64,000 nt of DNA, taken from NCBI RefSeq assembly GCF_018122735.1, contig NZ_JAGRRD010000001.1:4000626-4064625 (forward strand), given 5' to 3'. The notes under the pieces were generated by a model. That model had not been told where the DNA came from. It worked only from the letters and a program-made list of their open reading frames with translations, and made no database searches. The stretch comes from Azoarcus sp. L1K30. Lineage in GTDB: Bacteria; Pseudomonadota; Gammaproteobacteria; Burkholderiales; Rhodocyclaceae. A program made the position numbers and the translations under genes. This document shows positions 38,691-46,838 of this stretch, piece by piece. Numbering within the stretch: position 1 is the first letter of the stretch; every line of letters starts with the position of its first letter.

Positions 38691-39590
38691 ATGAAGACTG
38701 ACAATATTCGCCCGGCCTTAGATGCCGAGATCGTGCTGCAGCCGCGCACGGTCGAGCAACTGGTCACCGGGCATCCGACCTCCGACGGCGCAGGGGTCAA
38801 GCTCACCCGTGTTCTGACCCAGCCGCTGCAGCGGCGGCTGGACCCCTTCCTGATGCTCGACGCCTTCGGCAGCGACAATCCGCACGACTATATCGCCGGC
38901 TTTCCCGATCATCCTCACCGCGGTTTCGAGACCATTACCTACATGATCGCAGGTCGCATGCGGCATCGCGACAGCGCGGGCCATGAAGGCTTGCTGGAAA
39001 ACGGCGGTGTGCAGTGGATGACGGCCGGTCGCGGCGTGATCCACTCCGAAATTCCGCAGCAGGAAGAAGGTGTGATGGAGGGTTTTCAGTTGTGGCTGAA
39101 CCTGCCCGCCCGCGACAAGCTGTGCCCGCCGTGGTATCGCGATTTCGGCGCTGCGGAGCTACCCCGGTTCGAGACCGGAGATGGCGCGGCGGTGACCGTC
39201 ATTGCCGGCACCAGTCATGGCGTGAAGGGTGCGGTGACGCGGGATGCCACGGCGCCACTGTATCTCGACATCCACCTTGATGCGGGTGCCACCTTTACCC
39301 AGGCGCTGCCGGCCGCACACACTGTCTTTGCCTACGTCTATCGGGGTGAGGTGGAGATCGGCAGCACGGTGGTGGCTGCGCAACGCATGGCCATCCTGGC
39401 GCAGGACGACGGCGCCGATGGCGTCGTGATCCGCAGTGAAGTGCCGGCGCGCTTGCTGCTCATCGCCGGCCGGCCACTGAACGAGCCAATCGCACAATAT
39501 GGCCCGTTCGTGATGAACACCGAGCAGGAAATCTATCAGGCCTTGCGCGATTTCCGCGAGGGACGGCTGGGCGACCCCGCCGACGCATGA
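38691..39590 (+). CDS. Pirin family protein
   Basis: A 299-residue bicupin. The N-cupin carries the pirin metal-ligand region PDHPHRGFETITYMIAGRMRHRDSAGHEG and MTAGRGVIHSE. Bacterial pirins such as YhhW oxidise quercetin-like flavonols or modulate redox enzymes. The ATG at 38691 is favoured by GGGGA upstream; an in-frame ATG at 38649 sits right after the azoreductase stop. The pairing with a quinone reductase suggests a quinone or flavonoid detoxification unit. Confidence 0.88.
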   Translation: MKTDNIRPALDAEIVLQPRTVEQLVTGHPTSDGAGVKLTRVLTQPLQRRLDPFLMLDAFGSDNPHDYIAGFPDHPHRGFETITYMIAGRMRHRDSAGHEGLLENGGVQWMTAGRGVIHSEIPQQEEGVMEGFQLWLNLPARDKLCPPWYRDFGAAELPRFETGDGAAVTVIAGTSHGVKGAVTRDATAPLYLDIHLDAGATFTQALPAAHTVFAYVYRGEVEIGSTVVAAQRMAILAQDDGADGVVIRSEVPARLLLIAGRPLNEPIAQYGPFVMNTEQEIYQALRDFREGRLGDPADA

Positions 39591-39591
39591 A

Positions 39592-39613
39592 CGCGGATGC
39601 GTACGCATCCGCG
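39592..39613. repeat. 22-bp perfect palindrome between convergent genes
   Basis: CGCGGATGCGT followed directly by its reverse complement ACGCATCCGCG, with no spacer. It starts 2 bases after the pirin stop and lies between convergent pirin and ybiB. As RNA the last few bases would form the loop; no T-run follows on either strand, so it is not a standard terminator. Confidence 0.9.
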
Positions 39614-39672
39614 CTCTGCGGCCGGCACTGGTCGCGTTTGCCCAAGCTCACCGAATCGCGCCGCCGGTCTGC

Positions 39673-40590
39673 TCAGGCCCGCGCCAGCGCCTCCAGCGCC
39701 CGGACCTGCTGCAGAATGGGGTCGGGAATCGGCTGCCGACCGGCGAGCATGGCCTGGACGACTGCCACATTGTCGGCGATGGACGGGCTGTCCGGCAGGC
39801 CGGAGAGCGGGGGCGCGCCACCTTCTTCGCCGGCAACGCCGATGCGCGCCACACCGTCGACGTACACCTTCATCTCGGGGCAGCGCCTCGGGTTGGCGTA
39901 GATCTCACCCTCTGTTCCGCGCAACAGCATGGCGTGTCCACCGTCGGCGCGCAGGAATTCGTCCATACGCTCCAGGTATTCCGGGTGCGTGACCGCGACC
40001 ACTCTGACGCTACGGCCGCGGCAGGGGTCGAGCAATTTGGCCATCGTATGTGCGCTGCTGCGAACGCCCATGCGCTGCCGCAGTGCGAGCAGTCTGTCGA
40101 GACCGGGCAGCAGCGCGCTTACCTGGATGCACGACAGTCTGTGCGTTGCCAGCTGCGCACCGGCCTCCGCGGGGTCGCGTGCCGGGACGGTTCCCAATGC
40201 GGCCAGCAATTCGAAAGGGCTGACCCGGGTTTCGAAGTCGTGGCGGCCCTGGATGAGCACCGGCACGCCTGCGCGCGCGAGCAACTGGGCGACGAGCGGC
40301 ATCAGGTTGGGTTGACGACGCGCGCCGTTGTAAGTCGGCAGGACCACGCATCGTGGGCCGGGTGGCACCTCGATCTGCGCCCCTTGCGCATCCATGGCCT
40401 GCTTGAAGCCGAGCAACTCGTCGAGCGATTCGCTCTTGATGCGCAATGCGATCAGGATCGCACCGAGCTCGAGGTCGGCCACGCTGCCATCGAGCATGCC
40501 ACTGAAGAGCGCGGTGGCGGCATCGCGCTCGAGTGAGCGCGCGCCCTTGGCGCCACGCCCGATTTCCTTGATCATGGGAGCACAGTTCAT
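39673..40590 (-). CDS. ybiB: YbiB / TrpD2 nucleic-acid-binding protein
   Basis: A 305-residue protein of the TrpD2/YbiB family, which has the anthranilate phosphoribosyltransferase fold (IKEIGRGAKGARSLERDAATALFSGMLDGSVADLELGAILIALRIK) but binds DNA or RNA instead of making phosphoribosylanthranilate. The usual TrpD catalytic sequences are missing (the loop around VVLPTYNGARRQPNL replaces the GTGGD-type motif). E. coli ybiB is LexA-controlled; no LexA box is visible in 40591-40686. Confidence 0.88.
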   Translation of the reverse strand: MNCAPMIKEIGRGAKGARSLERDAATALFSGMLDGSVADLELGAILIALRIKSESLDELLGFKQAMDAQGAQIEVPPGPRCVVLPTYNGARRQPNLMPLVAQLLARAGVPVLIQGRHDFETRVSPFELLAALGTVPARDPAEAGAQLATHRLSCIQVSALLPGLDRLLALRQRMGVRSSAHTMAKLLDPCRGRSVRVVAVTHPEYLERMDEFLRADGGHAMLLRGTEGEIYANPRRCPEMKVYVDGVARIGVAGEEGGAPPLSGLPDSPSIADNVAVVQAMLAGRQPIPDPILQQVRALEALARA

Positions 40591-40686
40591 ACGGCGGGAT
40601 TATCCGCTGCCCTTGCCGCTTGCGGTAGGGTTGCGGACTGTCCGCGGTGTGATTTCATGCGAATTTCTCACGGAGCGCGAAACAAG

Positions 40687-41568
40687 ATGGAAGTCGGATT
40701 CATCGGACTGGGCCTGATGGGCCGCCCCATGGCCCTGAACCTGATCAAGGCAGGGCATACGGTGCACGTGTGGAGCCGGCGCCGCGAGTCGATGCAGCCC
40801 TTGCTGGATGCCGGCGCCGGTGATTGTGCCAGCGCGGCGGATGTCGCCCGCCGTGCGTCGGTGACCATCAGTATGGTGGCCGATGCACCGGACGTCGAAC
40901 AGGTCACGCTGGGTGTCGGCGGTGTGGCCGAAGGCGCACGTGCTGGTCATGTCCATGCCGACATGAGCACGATTGCACCGGCTGCCGCGCAGGCGATTTC
41001 GGCCGCACTCAAGGCGCGCGGCGTCGACATGATCGATGCGCCGGTGTCGGGAGGCGAGGTCGGCGCCATTGCAGGTTCGCTCACCATCATGGCTGGCGGC
41101 GATGCGGCGGCGTTCGAGAAGATCAGGCCGGTGTTCGAAGCCATGGGCAAGTCGGTGACGCTTATCGGCGATGCCGGTGCGGGCCAGGTCGCCAAGGCAT
41201 GCAACCAGATCCTGACCGGCGTCGGCGTCGCGGCCGTGGCCGAGGCGCTCAACTTTGCCACCCGCAGTGGCGTCGATGCGGCGAAGGTGCGTGAGGCACT
41301 GCTCGGGGGCTTCGCCTATTCGCGCATCCTCGAAAATCACGGCCAGCGCATGCTGGATCGAAATTTCCGCCCCGGTTTCAAGGCCTGGATGCACCAGAAG
41401 GACATGCGTATCGTGCTTGAGGAGGCGCATCGCCTTGGCCTGGCGCTGCCTTCGTCGGCGGCTACCGCGCAGATGTTCAATGCGATGGTAGGCAGCGGGC
41501 TGGGCGAGGACGATTCGATCGCCATGCTCAAGCTGCTCGAGCGCATGAGTGGCGGGAGCGGTGAATGA
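40687..41568 (+). CDS. Beta-hydroxyacid dehydrogenase (GlxR/HIBADH family), copy 1
   Basis: A 293-residue NAD(P)-dependent enzyme of the 3-hydroxyisobutyrate / tartronate semialdehyde reductase family: Rossmann GLGLMGRPMALNL (8-20), substrate loop DAPVSGGEVGA with SGG 121-123, and catalytic Lys170 in GAGQVAKACNQ. Starts at ATG 40687; GGAG lies 11 bases upstream. Overlaps the next gene, a paralogue, by ATGA. Substrate is undetermined; tartronate semialdehyde, succinic semialdehyde or 3-hydroxyisobutyrate are family options. Confidence 0.88.
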   Translation: MEVGFIGLGLMGRPMALNLIKAGHTVHVWSRRRESMQPLLDAGAGDCASAADVARRASVTISMVADAPDVEQVTLGVGGVAEGARAGHVHADMSTIAPAAAQAISAALKARGVDMIDAPVSGGEVGAIAGSLTIMAGGDAAAFEKIRPVFEAMGKSVTLIGDAGAGQVAKACNQILTGVGVAAVAEALNFATRSGVDAAKVREALLGGFAYSRILENHGQRMLDRNFRPGFKAWMHQKDMRIVLEEAHRLGLALPSSAATAQMFNAMVGSGLGEDDSIAMLKLLERMSGGSGE

Positions 41569-42440
41569 AGGTTGGACTGGTCGGTCTCGGGGCCATGGGC
41601 ATGCCCATGGCACGTCACCTGATGGCCGCCGGGCATGCGCTGGCGGTGTGGGCGCGGCGCCCCGAGTCCGCTGCAGTGCTGGCGCGCGAAGGCGTTGCGG
41701 TATGCGCGACCCCCGCTGCGCTGGCGGCGCGCAGCGAGATCGTGATCAGCATCGTGACCGGCAGCGTTGACGTTGAGGCGCTGATCACGGGCCGGGATGG
41801 CCTGGCGCAAGGCTTTGCCGCCGGCGCGATCCACGTCGACATGAGCACCATTGCGCCGGAAACGGCGCGTCGCATGGCCGCACATTGCGCGGGCATCGGC
41901 GTCGGCTGGCTCGATGCGCCGGTGTCGGGCGGTGCGCAGGGCGCGCTCGACGCCACGCTGGCGATCATGGTGGGCGGTGACGAGGCGACGCTCGAACGCG
42001 TGCGCTCGCTGCTCGAGGTGCTGGGCACGCGCATCGTGCATGTCGGACCCGCGGGCGCCGGTCAGGTGGCCAAGGCGTGCAACCAGATGGTCATGGTGTC
42101 GGCCATCCAGGCGTGTGCCGAGGCCATGCATCTGGCCAGAGCCCATGGCGTCGATGTCGGCGCGGTACGGAAGGCGCTGATGGGTGGCTCGGCCGCATCA
42201 CGCATGCTCGACCTGATGGGCGGACGCATGGTGCGTCGTGATTTCGCTGCGGGCGTCGAAGCCCGCCTGCACCACAAGGACTTCGGCATCCTGATGCACG
42301 AAGCCGTGACGCTGGGCGTTCCGCTGCCGGTGGCGGCGCAGGTGTGGCAGCAACTCAACGCGCTGATGGCGTCCGGTATGGGGGGCGACGATACCGCGAG
42401 CCTGCTGCGGGTGCTGGAGGAAACCCGGCGCACGGACTGA
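41565..42440 (+). CDS. Beta-hydroxyacid dehydrogenase (GlxR/HIBADH family), copy 2
   Basis: A 291-residue paralogue of the gene just upstream and translationally coupled to it. It has the same architecture with conserved positions in register: GLGAMGMPMARHL, SGG at 121-123, Lys170 in GAGQVAKACNQ. The substrate loops differ (SGGAQGALDA versus SGGEVGAIAG), so the two may have different substrates or form hetero-oligomers. Convergent with the GGDEF-EAL gene, 10 bases away. Confidence 0.88.
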   Translation: MKVGLVGLGAMGMPMARHLMAAGHALAVWARRPESAAVLAREGVAVCATPAALAARSEIVISIVTGSVDVEALITGRDGLAQGFAAGAIHVDMSTIAPETARRMAAHCAGIGVGWLDAPVSGGAQGALDATLAIMVGGDEATLERVRSLLEVLGTRIVHVGPAGAGQVAKACNQMVMVSAIQACAEAMHLARAHGVDVGAVRKALMGGSAASRMLDLMGGRMVRRDFAAGVEARLHHKDFGILMHEAVTLGVPLPVAAQVWQQLNALMASGMGGDDTASLLRVLEETRRTD

Positions 42441-42450
42441 GTGCGCGCGC

Positions 42451-44898
42451 TCAGTGCTGCGGCACGGGCGGCGCCAGCTCTGTGACGCCGGCCGCGCGCA
42501 TGCCCTTGAGCAGTGCGGTCAGGGCGTCACCGGGCAAGGGGCGGCTGGACAGAAATCCCTGGTACATGTCGCATTGCCAGTGTTGCAGCAGGCGCAGCTG
42601 GTCGAGTCGCTCGACGCCTTCGGCGACAACGCTCAGGCGCAGGCTGTGGGCCATGGCGATGATCGTCTGCGCGATGGCCGCATCGTCGGGCTCGTCGACG
42701 ATGTCCTTGATGAAGGAGCGGTCGATCTTCAGGCGATTGATCGGAAAGCGCCTCAGGTAGGCGAGGCTGGAGTAGCCGGTCCCGAAGTCGTCCACCGCGA
42801 TCGAGACCCCCAGCGCCTTGCACCGGCTGAGCGTGTCGGAGCTCCGTTCGGGGTCGCGCATCACCAGGCTCTCGGTGAGCTCGAGCTCAAGACAATGGGT
42901 CGGCAGGCCGGTGGCCTGCAACACGCTGGCGATCTGCGCGGGCAGGTCGGGCTGGTCGAACTGGCGTGCCGACAGATTGACCGCGACGGGGACCTCGATC
43001 AGGCCGGAGACGCGCCAGGCGTGGGCCTGTGCGCACGCGGTGCGCAATACCCAGTCGCCGATGGGCACGATCAGGCCGGAGTCTTCCGCGATCGGGATAA
43101 ACGCGTCAGGCGGCACCAGTCCGCGTTCCGGGTGTTGCCAGCGCAATAGCGCTTCCATGCCGGTAATCTCGCCGCTCGCGACATCGAGTTGCGGCTGGTA
43201 ATACAGCACGAACTCCTTGCGTTCGAGCGCGAGGCGCAGTTCGTTCTCGATCATGAGGCGTTCCGAGGCGCGGCGCGACAGTTGCTGATCGAAGAATCGA
43301 TAGGCGTTGCGACCGGCTTCTTTGGCCTGGTACATCGCGGCATCGGCATGCTTGATGAGGGTTTCCGCGTCGGCGCCGTCGTCGGGGTAGATAGCAATGC
43401 CGATGCTGGGCGAGATGGTCAGGCGCTGTCCGCGAATGTCAAATGGATCTCTCAGGGCGGCGAGGATCCTGCTCGCGACTTCGACGACCCGGCCGCGGTC
43501 GTGCAGCGACGGCAGCAGGATGACGAATTCGTCGCCGCCGGTGCGAGCCACGGTGTCGTCAGCGCGGACGCAGCTCATGAAGCGTCGAGAGACGGCCTGC
43601 AGCAGCAGATCTCCGGCCTGATGGCCGAGAGAATCATTGACGTATTTGAACCGGTCGAGATCGAGAAAGAGCAGGGCGAGCTGCCTGTCCTGGCGTTTGC
43701 AGCGCTCGAGGGCATCGCTCAGGCGCTGGCCCAAGTAGTTGCGGTTGGGCAGTTCGGTCAACGCATCGTAGTGGGCGAGAAAGCGGATGCGGGATTCGGC
43801 CGCCTTGCGTTCGCCGATGTCGCTGGCGATGCCGAGGTAGCCCCGAATGGTCCCATCCGGACCGTGCAGTGGTGATACCGAGAGGCTGGCAGGGAAGGTC
43901 TCGCCGTTCTTGCGGCGCAAGGTGAGCTCTTGCTGCGTGGATACGATGCCGTCGCGGGCGTCTCCGACCAGGGCCAGGAATCCCTTTCCATGCATGCGCT
44001 CGAGGCGGTCGACCTCTTCCGCCGGATAGAGCAGTACGGGGGTCGCACGACCACAGACTTCGGCCGCCCTCCATCCAAAAATCCTCTCGGCTGCGGGGTT
44101 GAACAGCTCGATCAATCCCTCAGGATCGGTCGACACGATGGCGTACTCCGACCCGTCAAGGATGGCCCGCTGCAGGGTCGTGGTGTTGCGCAGGCTGCGT
44201 TCGGCCTCCGTGCTGCGGGCAATCTCGGCCTGCAGGGCGCTGTTGCTGCGCTCGAGTTGGTGGTTCATGTGTTCGAGCGCACTGGTCTGGCGTAGCACTT
44301 GCCGCCTGACGCTGCGGCTGCGCGACTGCAGCAGGATGACCAGCGCAGCGCCCAGAAAACCGATGAGGGGGCCCCCCCAGCGCAGCGTCTCCACCGACGC
44401 GCTGGGCTTGAGCAGGTAGTGTCCGGCAAGCGGAGAGACCTCGACGAGCCAGTGCTGCTGCCCGACGCGGATCTGCTCTACGTACATCATCGCCGCCGGG
44501 CGCAGGTCGGGATCCTGATAGATCGGTGTCGGGTGGCTGCCGGCCAGGTCGATGATCTCGATGCTGACGTCTCGCGCGTCGCGGCGATTGCCGAGCAGGC
44601 CGGGCACGAAAGATTGCGGGTCGACGATCCTGCGCCCTGCGGGCGTGTCCAGCTCACGCTGTATGCGTTCGACCTGTTGCGCAGCGGCGCGCTGAAACCT
44701 TGAAATGCCCTGGGCTTGCTCCATCTCGTGGGCCTGGCGTTCAACCTCGCCGATGACGGACCACAGGGCAATGAAAACGATCACCGGCAGTCCCAGTTGT
44801 GCCAGCGAGGCCAACACCGGTAACAGGGACGGCCGCTTCATCTTGAGGGTCATCGTGGCGCTGCTGCCATTGGCACCATGTCGCTCACGAGCGTGCAT
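42451..44898 (-). CDS. Membrane PAS-GGDEF-EAL protein
   Basis: An 815-residue c-di-GMP protein. TM1 (about 25-50), a periplasmic sensor of about 120 residues, TM2 (about 174-192), a coiled segment (QTSALEHMNHQLERSNSALQ), a PAS domain, a GGDEF domain with intact TGGDEF preceded by an RADD inhibitory site, and an EAL domain with MEALLRW and DDFGTGYSS. Both domains look active. The ATG at 44898 overlaps the upstream aldolase gene by 14 bases; ATGs at 44853 and 44841 also precede TM1, and none has a clear Shine-Dalgarno, so translation is probably coupled to the aldolase. Third gene of an mtnA operon. Confidence 0.9.
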   Translation of the reverse strand: MHARERHGANGSSATMTLKMKRPSLLPVLASLAQLGLPVIVFIALWSVIGEVERQAHEMEQAQGISRFQRAAAQQVERIQRELDTPAGRRIVDPQSFVPGLLGNRRDARDVSIEIIDLAGSHPTPIYQDPDLRPAAMMYVEQIRVGQQHWLVEVSPLAGHYLLKPSASVETLRWGGPLIGFLGAALVILLQSRSRSVRRQVLRQTSALEHMNHQLERSNSALQAEIARSTEAERSLRNTTTLQRAILDGSEYAIVSTDPEGLIELFNPAAERIFGWRAAEVCGRATPVLLYPAEEVDRLERMHGKGFLALVGDARDGIVSTQQELTLRRKNGETFPASLSVSPLHGPDGTIRGYLGIASDIGERKAAESRIRFLAHYDALTELPNRNYLGQRLSDALERCKRQDRQLALLFLDLDRFKYVNDSLGHQAGDLLLQAVSRRFMSCVRADDTVARTGGDEFVILLPSLHDRGRVVEVASRILAALRDPFDIRGQRLTISPSIGIAIYPDDGADAETLIKHADAAMYQAKEAGRNAYRFFDQQLSRRASERLMIENELRLALERKEFVLYYQPQLDVASGEITGMEALLRWQHPERGLVPPDAFIPIAEDSGLIVPIGDWVLRTACAQAHAWRVSGLIEVPVAVNLSARQFDQPDLPAQIASVLQATGLPTHCLELELTESLVMRDPERSSDTLSRCKALGVSIAVDDFGTGYSSLAYLRRFPINRLKIDRSFIKDIVDEPDDAAIAQTIIAMAHSLRLSVVAEGVERLDQLRLLQHWQCDMYQGFLSSRPLPGDALTALLKGMRAAGVTELAPPVPQH

Positions 44899-45544
44899 CC
44901 GCGCGCGGACGACCGTACCAGCGGAAGCGCTCGATCACGTCGGCCATCTCCGCAGCCGAGAGCAATACCGGTTCGCCCAGTTGCAGCGTGCGCCAATACT
45001 GTTCGCACAAGGTCTCGAACTCGATCGCCTGCGCCAGTGCATGGGCGAGATCGCGCCCGTATACGACCATGCCATGGTTCGACAGCAGGCAGGCGCTGCG
45101 ACCGGTCAATGCGTCAACGACGCGATCGGAAAGGGCCTGCGTACCGAATGTGGCGTAGGGCGCGCAGCGGACGTCGGTGCCGCCGAAGCGCGCAATCATG
45201 TAGTGGAAGGCGGGGATGCCCCTGCGCTGACAGGCGAGAGCTGTCGCAAAGGGGGCGTGAGCGTGCACGATGGCGCCTGCCTGCGGAAAGGCGGCATAGA
45301 TATCGCGGTGCAACTGCCATTCGGACGAAGGCGCCAGCGGTCCCCTGCTGGTACCGCTGCTATCCAGTTCGGCCATGTCCGCGGCCGTGCAGGCCGTGGC
45401 GGCGATACCGCTGGGCGTGATGAGGATGCGCTTATTCCAGCGCACGCTGGCATTGCCCGAGGTGCCGACATTGAGCCCCGCCTCGCCCATCGCGATCGCG
45501 GTTGCGAGCAATTCGTCGCGCAAGCCGGTTTCGGTCACGCTCAC
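44885..45544 (-). CDS. Class II (fuculose-type) aldolase, probable methylthioribulose-1-P aldolase
   Basis: A 219-residue zinc aldolase of the FucA/AraD fold. His94 and His96 (VHAHAPFAT) and His157 (SNHGMV) are the metal ligands, and Glu75 (SSEW) is the catalytic acid. It overlaps mtnA by 4 bases. In Rhodospirillum rubrum and some E. coli an Ald2 aldolase next to mtnA splits methylthioribulose-1-P (or 5-deoxyribulose-1-P) into DHAP and an aldehyde. By context this is the likely reaction here; L-fuculose-1-P is the alternative. The MtnB dehydratase shares this fold, and I cannot exclude it by sequence alone. Confidence 0.82.
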   Translation of the reverse strand: MSVTETGLRDELLATAIAMGEAGLNVGTSGNASVRWNKRILITPSGIAATACTAADMAELDSSGTSRGPLAPSSEWQLHRDIYAAFPQAGAIVHAHAPFATALACQRRGIPAFHYMIARFGGTDVRCAPYATFGTQALSDRVVDALTGRSACLLSNHGMVVYGRDLAHALAQAIEFETLCEQYWRTLQLGEPVLLSAAEMADVIERFRWYGRPRADARS

Positions 45545-46617
45545 GCGTTGACCCCGGCATAGGCGGCGCGCAGATCCGAGGGTGCGATGACCCCGCGTTC
45601 GGTGATAATGCCCGAGATCAATGCGGCCGGCGTGACATCGAAGGCTGGGTTCGCGGTACGGGTGCCGGGCGGCGCCAGCTGCACGGTCACGGGATGACCG
45701 TCCTCCTGGGCGCCCGGACCGGTCACGCTGCAGACCTCGGCGGCGCCGCGGTCCTCGATCGGGATGGCCGCGCCATCGGCGCAGGCGAGATCGAGTGTCG
45801 AGTGGGGCGCAGCGATATAGAAAGGCACGTTTGCTGCACGCGCGGCCAGCGCCTTGAGCAGCGTGCCGACCTTGTTGGCGCTGTCACCGTTGGCGGCGAT
45901 GCGGTCGGCGCCGGTGATCACGACATCCACTTCGCCATGCATCAGTAGGTGACCTGCGGCGTTGTCGGCGATCAACAGGTGCGGTACCCCCGCCTCGCGC
46001 AGCTCCCACGCGGTGAGCAGCCCCTGGTTGCGCGGACGGGTTTCACTGACGATGACTTCGATGTCTATGCCGGCGCCGTGGGCGGCATAGACCGGCGCGA
46101 GTGCGGTGCCCGCGCCGAGGGTCGCCAGCCAGCCGGCATTGCAGTGGGTCATCACCCGCAGCGGGCGTCCGCCCTGGGCAGGGTGTGTGCGCAGCAGGGC
46201 CAGTCCGTGCTCACCGATCGCCTCGCAAGTGGCCGCATCATCAGCACAGATCGCGCTCGCCGCCGCCCACGCCGCTGTCACGCGTTGCGCTGCAGGCAAC
46301 GGCCTCAGGCGGCTAGCCATGCTTTGCAGTGCCCAGTGCAGATTGACCGCGGTGGGGCGGGTGGCGGCGAGCAGGGCAAGGGCGTGGTTGAGTGTTGTGT
46401 CTTCGGCGCCGTCACGTGTCAGTGCGAGGGCAAGGCCCATGGCGGCTGTTGCCCCGATAAGCGGCGCGCCGCGGACCTGCATCGAACGGATTGCATGCGC
46501 GACCTCGTCGAGGGTGCGCAGACGGACCTGCCTGCGCTGCCACGGCAGCGCGGTCTGGTCGAGGATCAGCAAGCTGTCGCCATCGCGGCACAGCGTTGGA
46601 ACGGGTTGCACAAACAT
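45541..46617 (-). CDS. mtnA: S-methyl-5-thioribose-1-phosphate isomerase
   Basis: A 358-residue eIF2B-like isomerase converting methylthioribose-1-P to methylthioribulose-1-P in 5'-methylthioadenosine salvage. Conserved elements are intact: VRGAPLIGATAAMG, catalytic Cys159 in MTHCNAG and Asp238 in ITGADRIAANGD, SETRPRNQG. First gene of a minus-strand operon with the aldolase and a GGDEF-EAL gene, and divergent from an aminotransferase. No MTA phosphorylase, nucleosidase or MTR kinase is in the window. Confidence 0.95.
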   Translation of the reverse strand: MFVQPVPTLCRDGDSLLILDQTALPWQRRQVRLRTLDEVAHAIRSMQVRGAPLIGATAAMGLALALTRDGAEDTTLNHALALLAATRPTAVNLHWALQSMASRLRPLPAAQRVTAAWAAASAICADDAATCEAIGEHGLALLRTHPAQGGRPLRVMTHCNAGWLATLGAGTALAPVYAAHGAGIDIEVIVSETRPRNQGLLTAWELREAGVPHLLIADNAAGHLLMHGEVDVVITGADRIAANGDSANKVGTLLKALAARAANVPFYIAAPHSTLDLACADGAAIPIEDRGAAEVCSVTGPGAQEDGHPVTVQLAPPGTRTANPAFDVTPAALISGIITERGVIAPSDLRAAYAGVNA

Positions 46618-46838
46618 GGTGTGGATGATGGGAGCCTGATCCCGGTTTGTCGCGGTGAAATTGCCGCATGCAGACGCTGCAGACCCCTTTCTCCTGCTCT
46701 CAAGGGCAAGTTAAGGCTCGGAATGTGCCAGTCCTCGGACGTCTTCGCAAGTCCGGCTTCGTTTCGGGATGACGCTTGCCATCTTCGGCCGCTCTGCGAG
46801 AATGCGGAAACGACCAATGCCCATCTGTCCGGACGCTC

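Noticed and set aside
46618-46838. SAM or SAH riboswitch in the mtnA/aminotransferase gap
   Set aside because: I looked for the paired elements of known SAM/SAH aptamers on both strands and saw no convincing fold or terminator.
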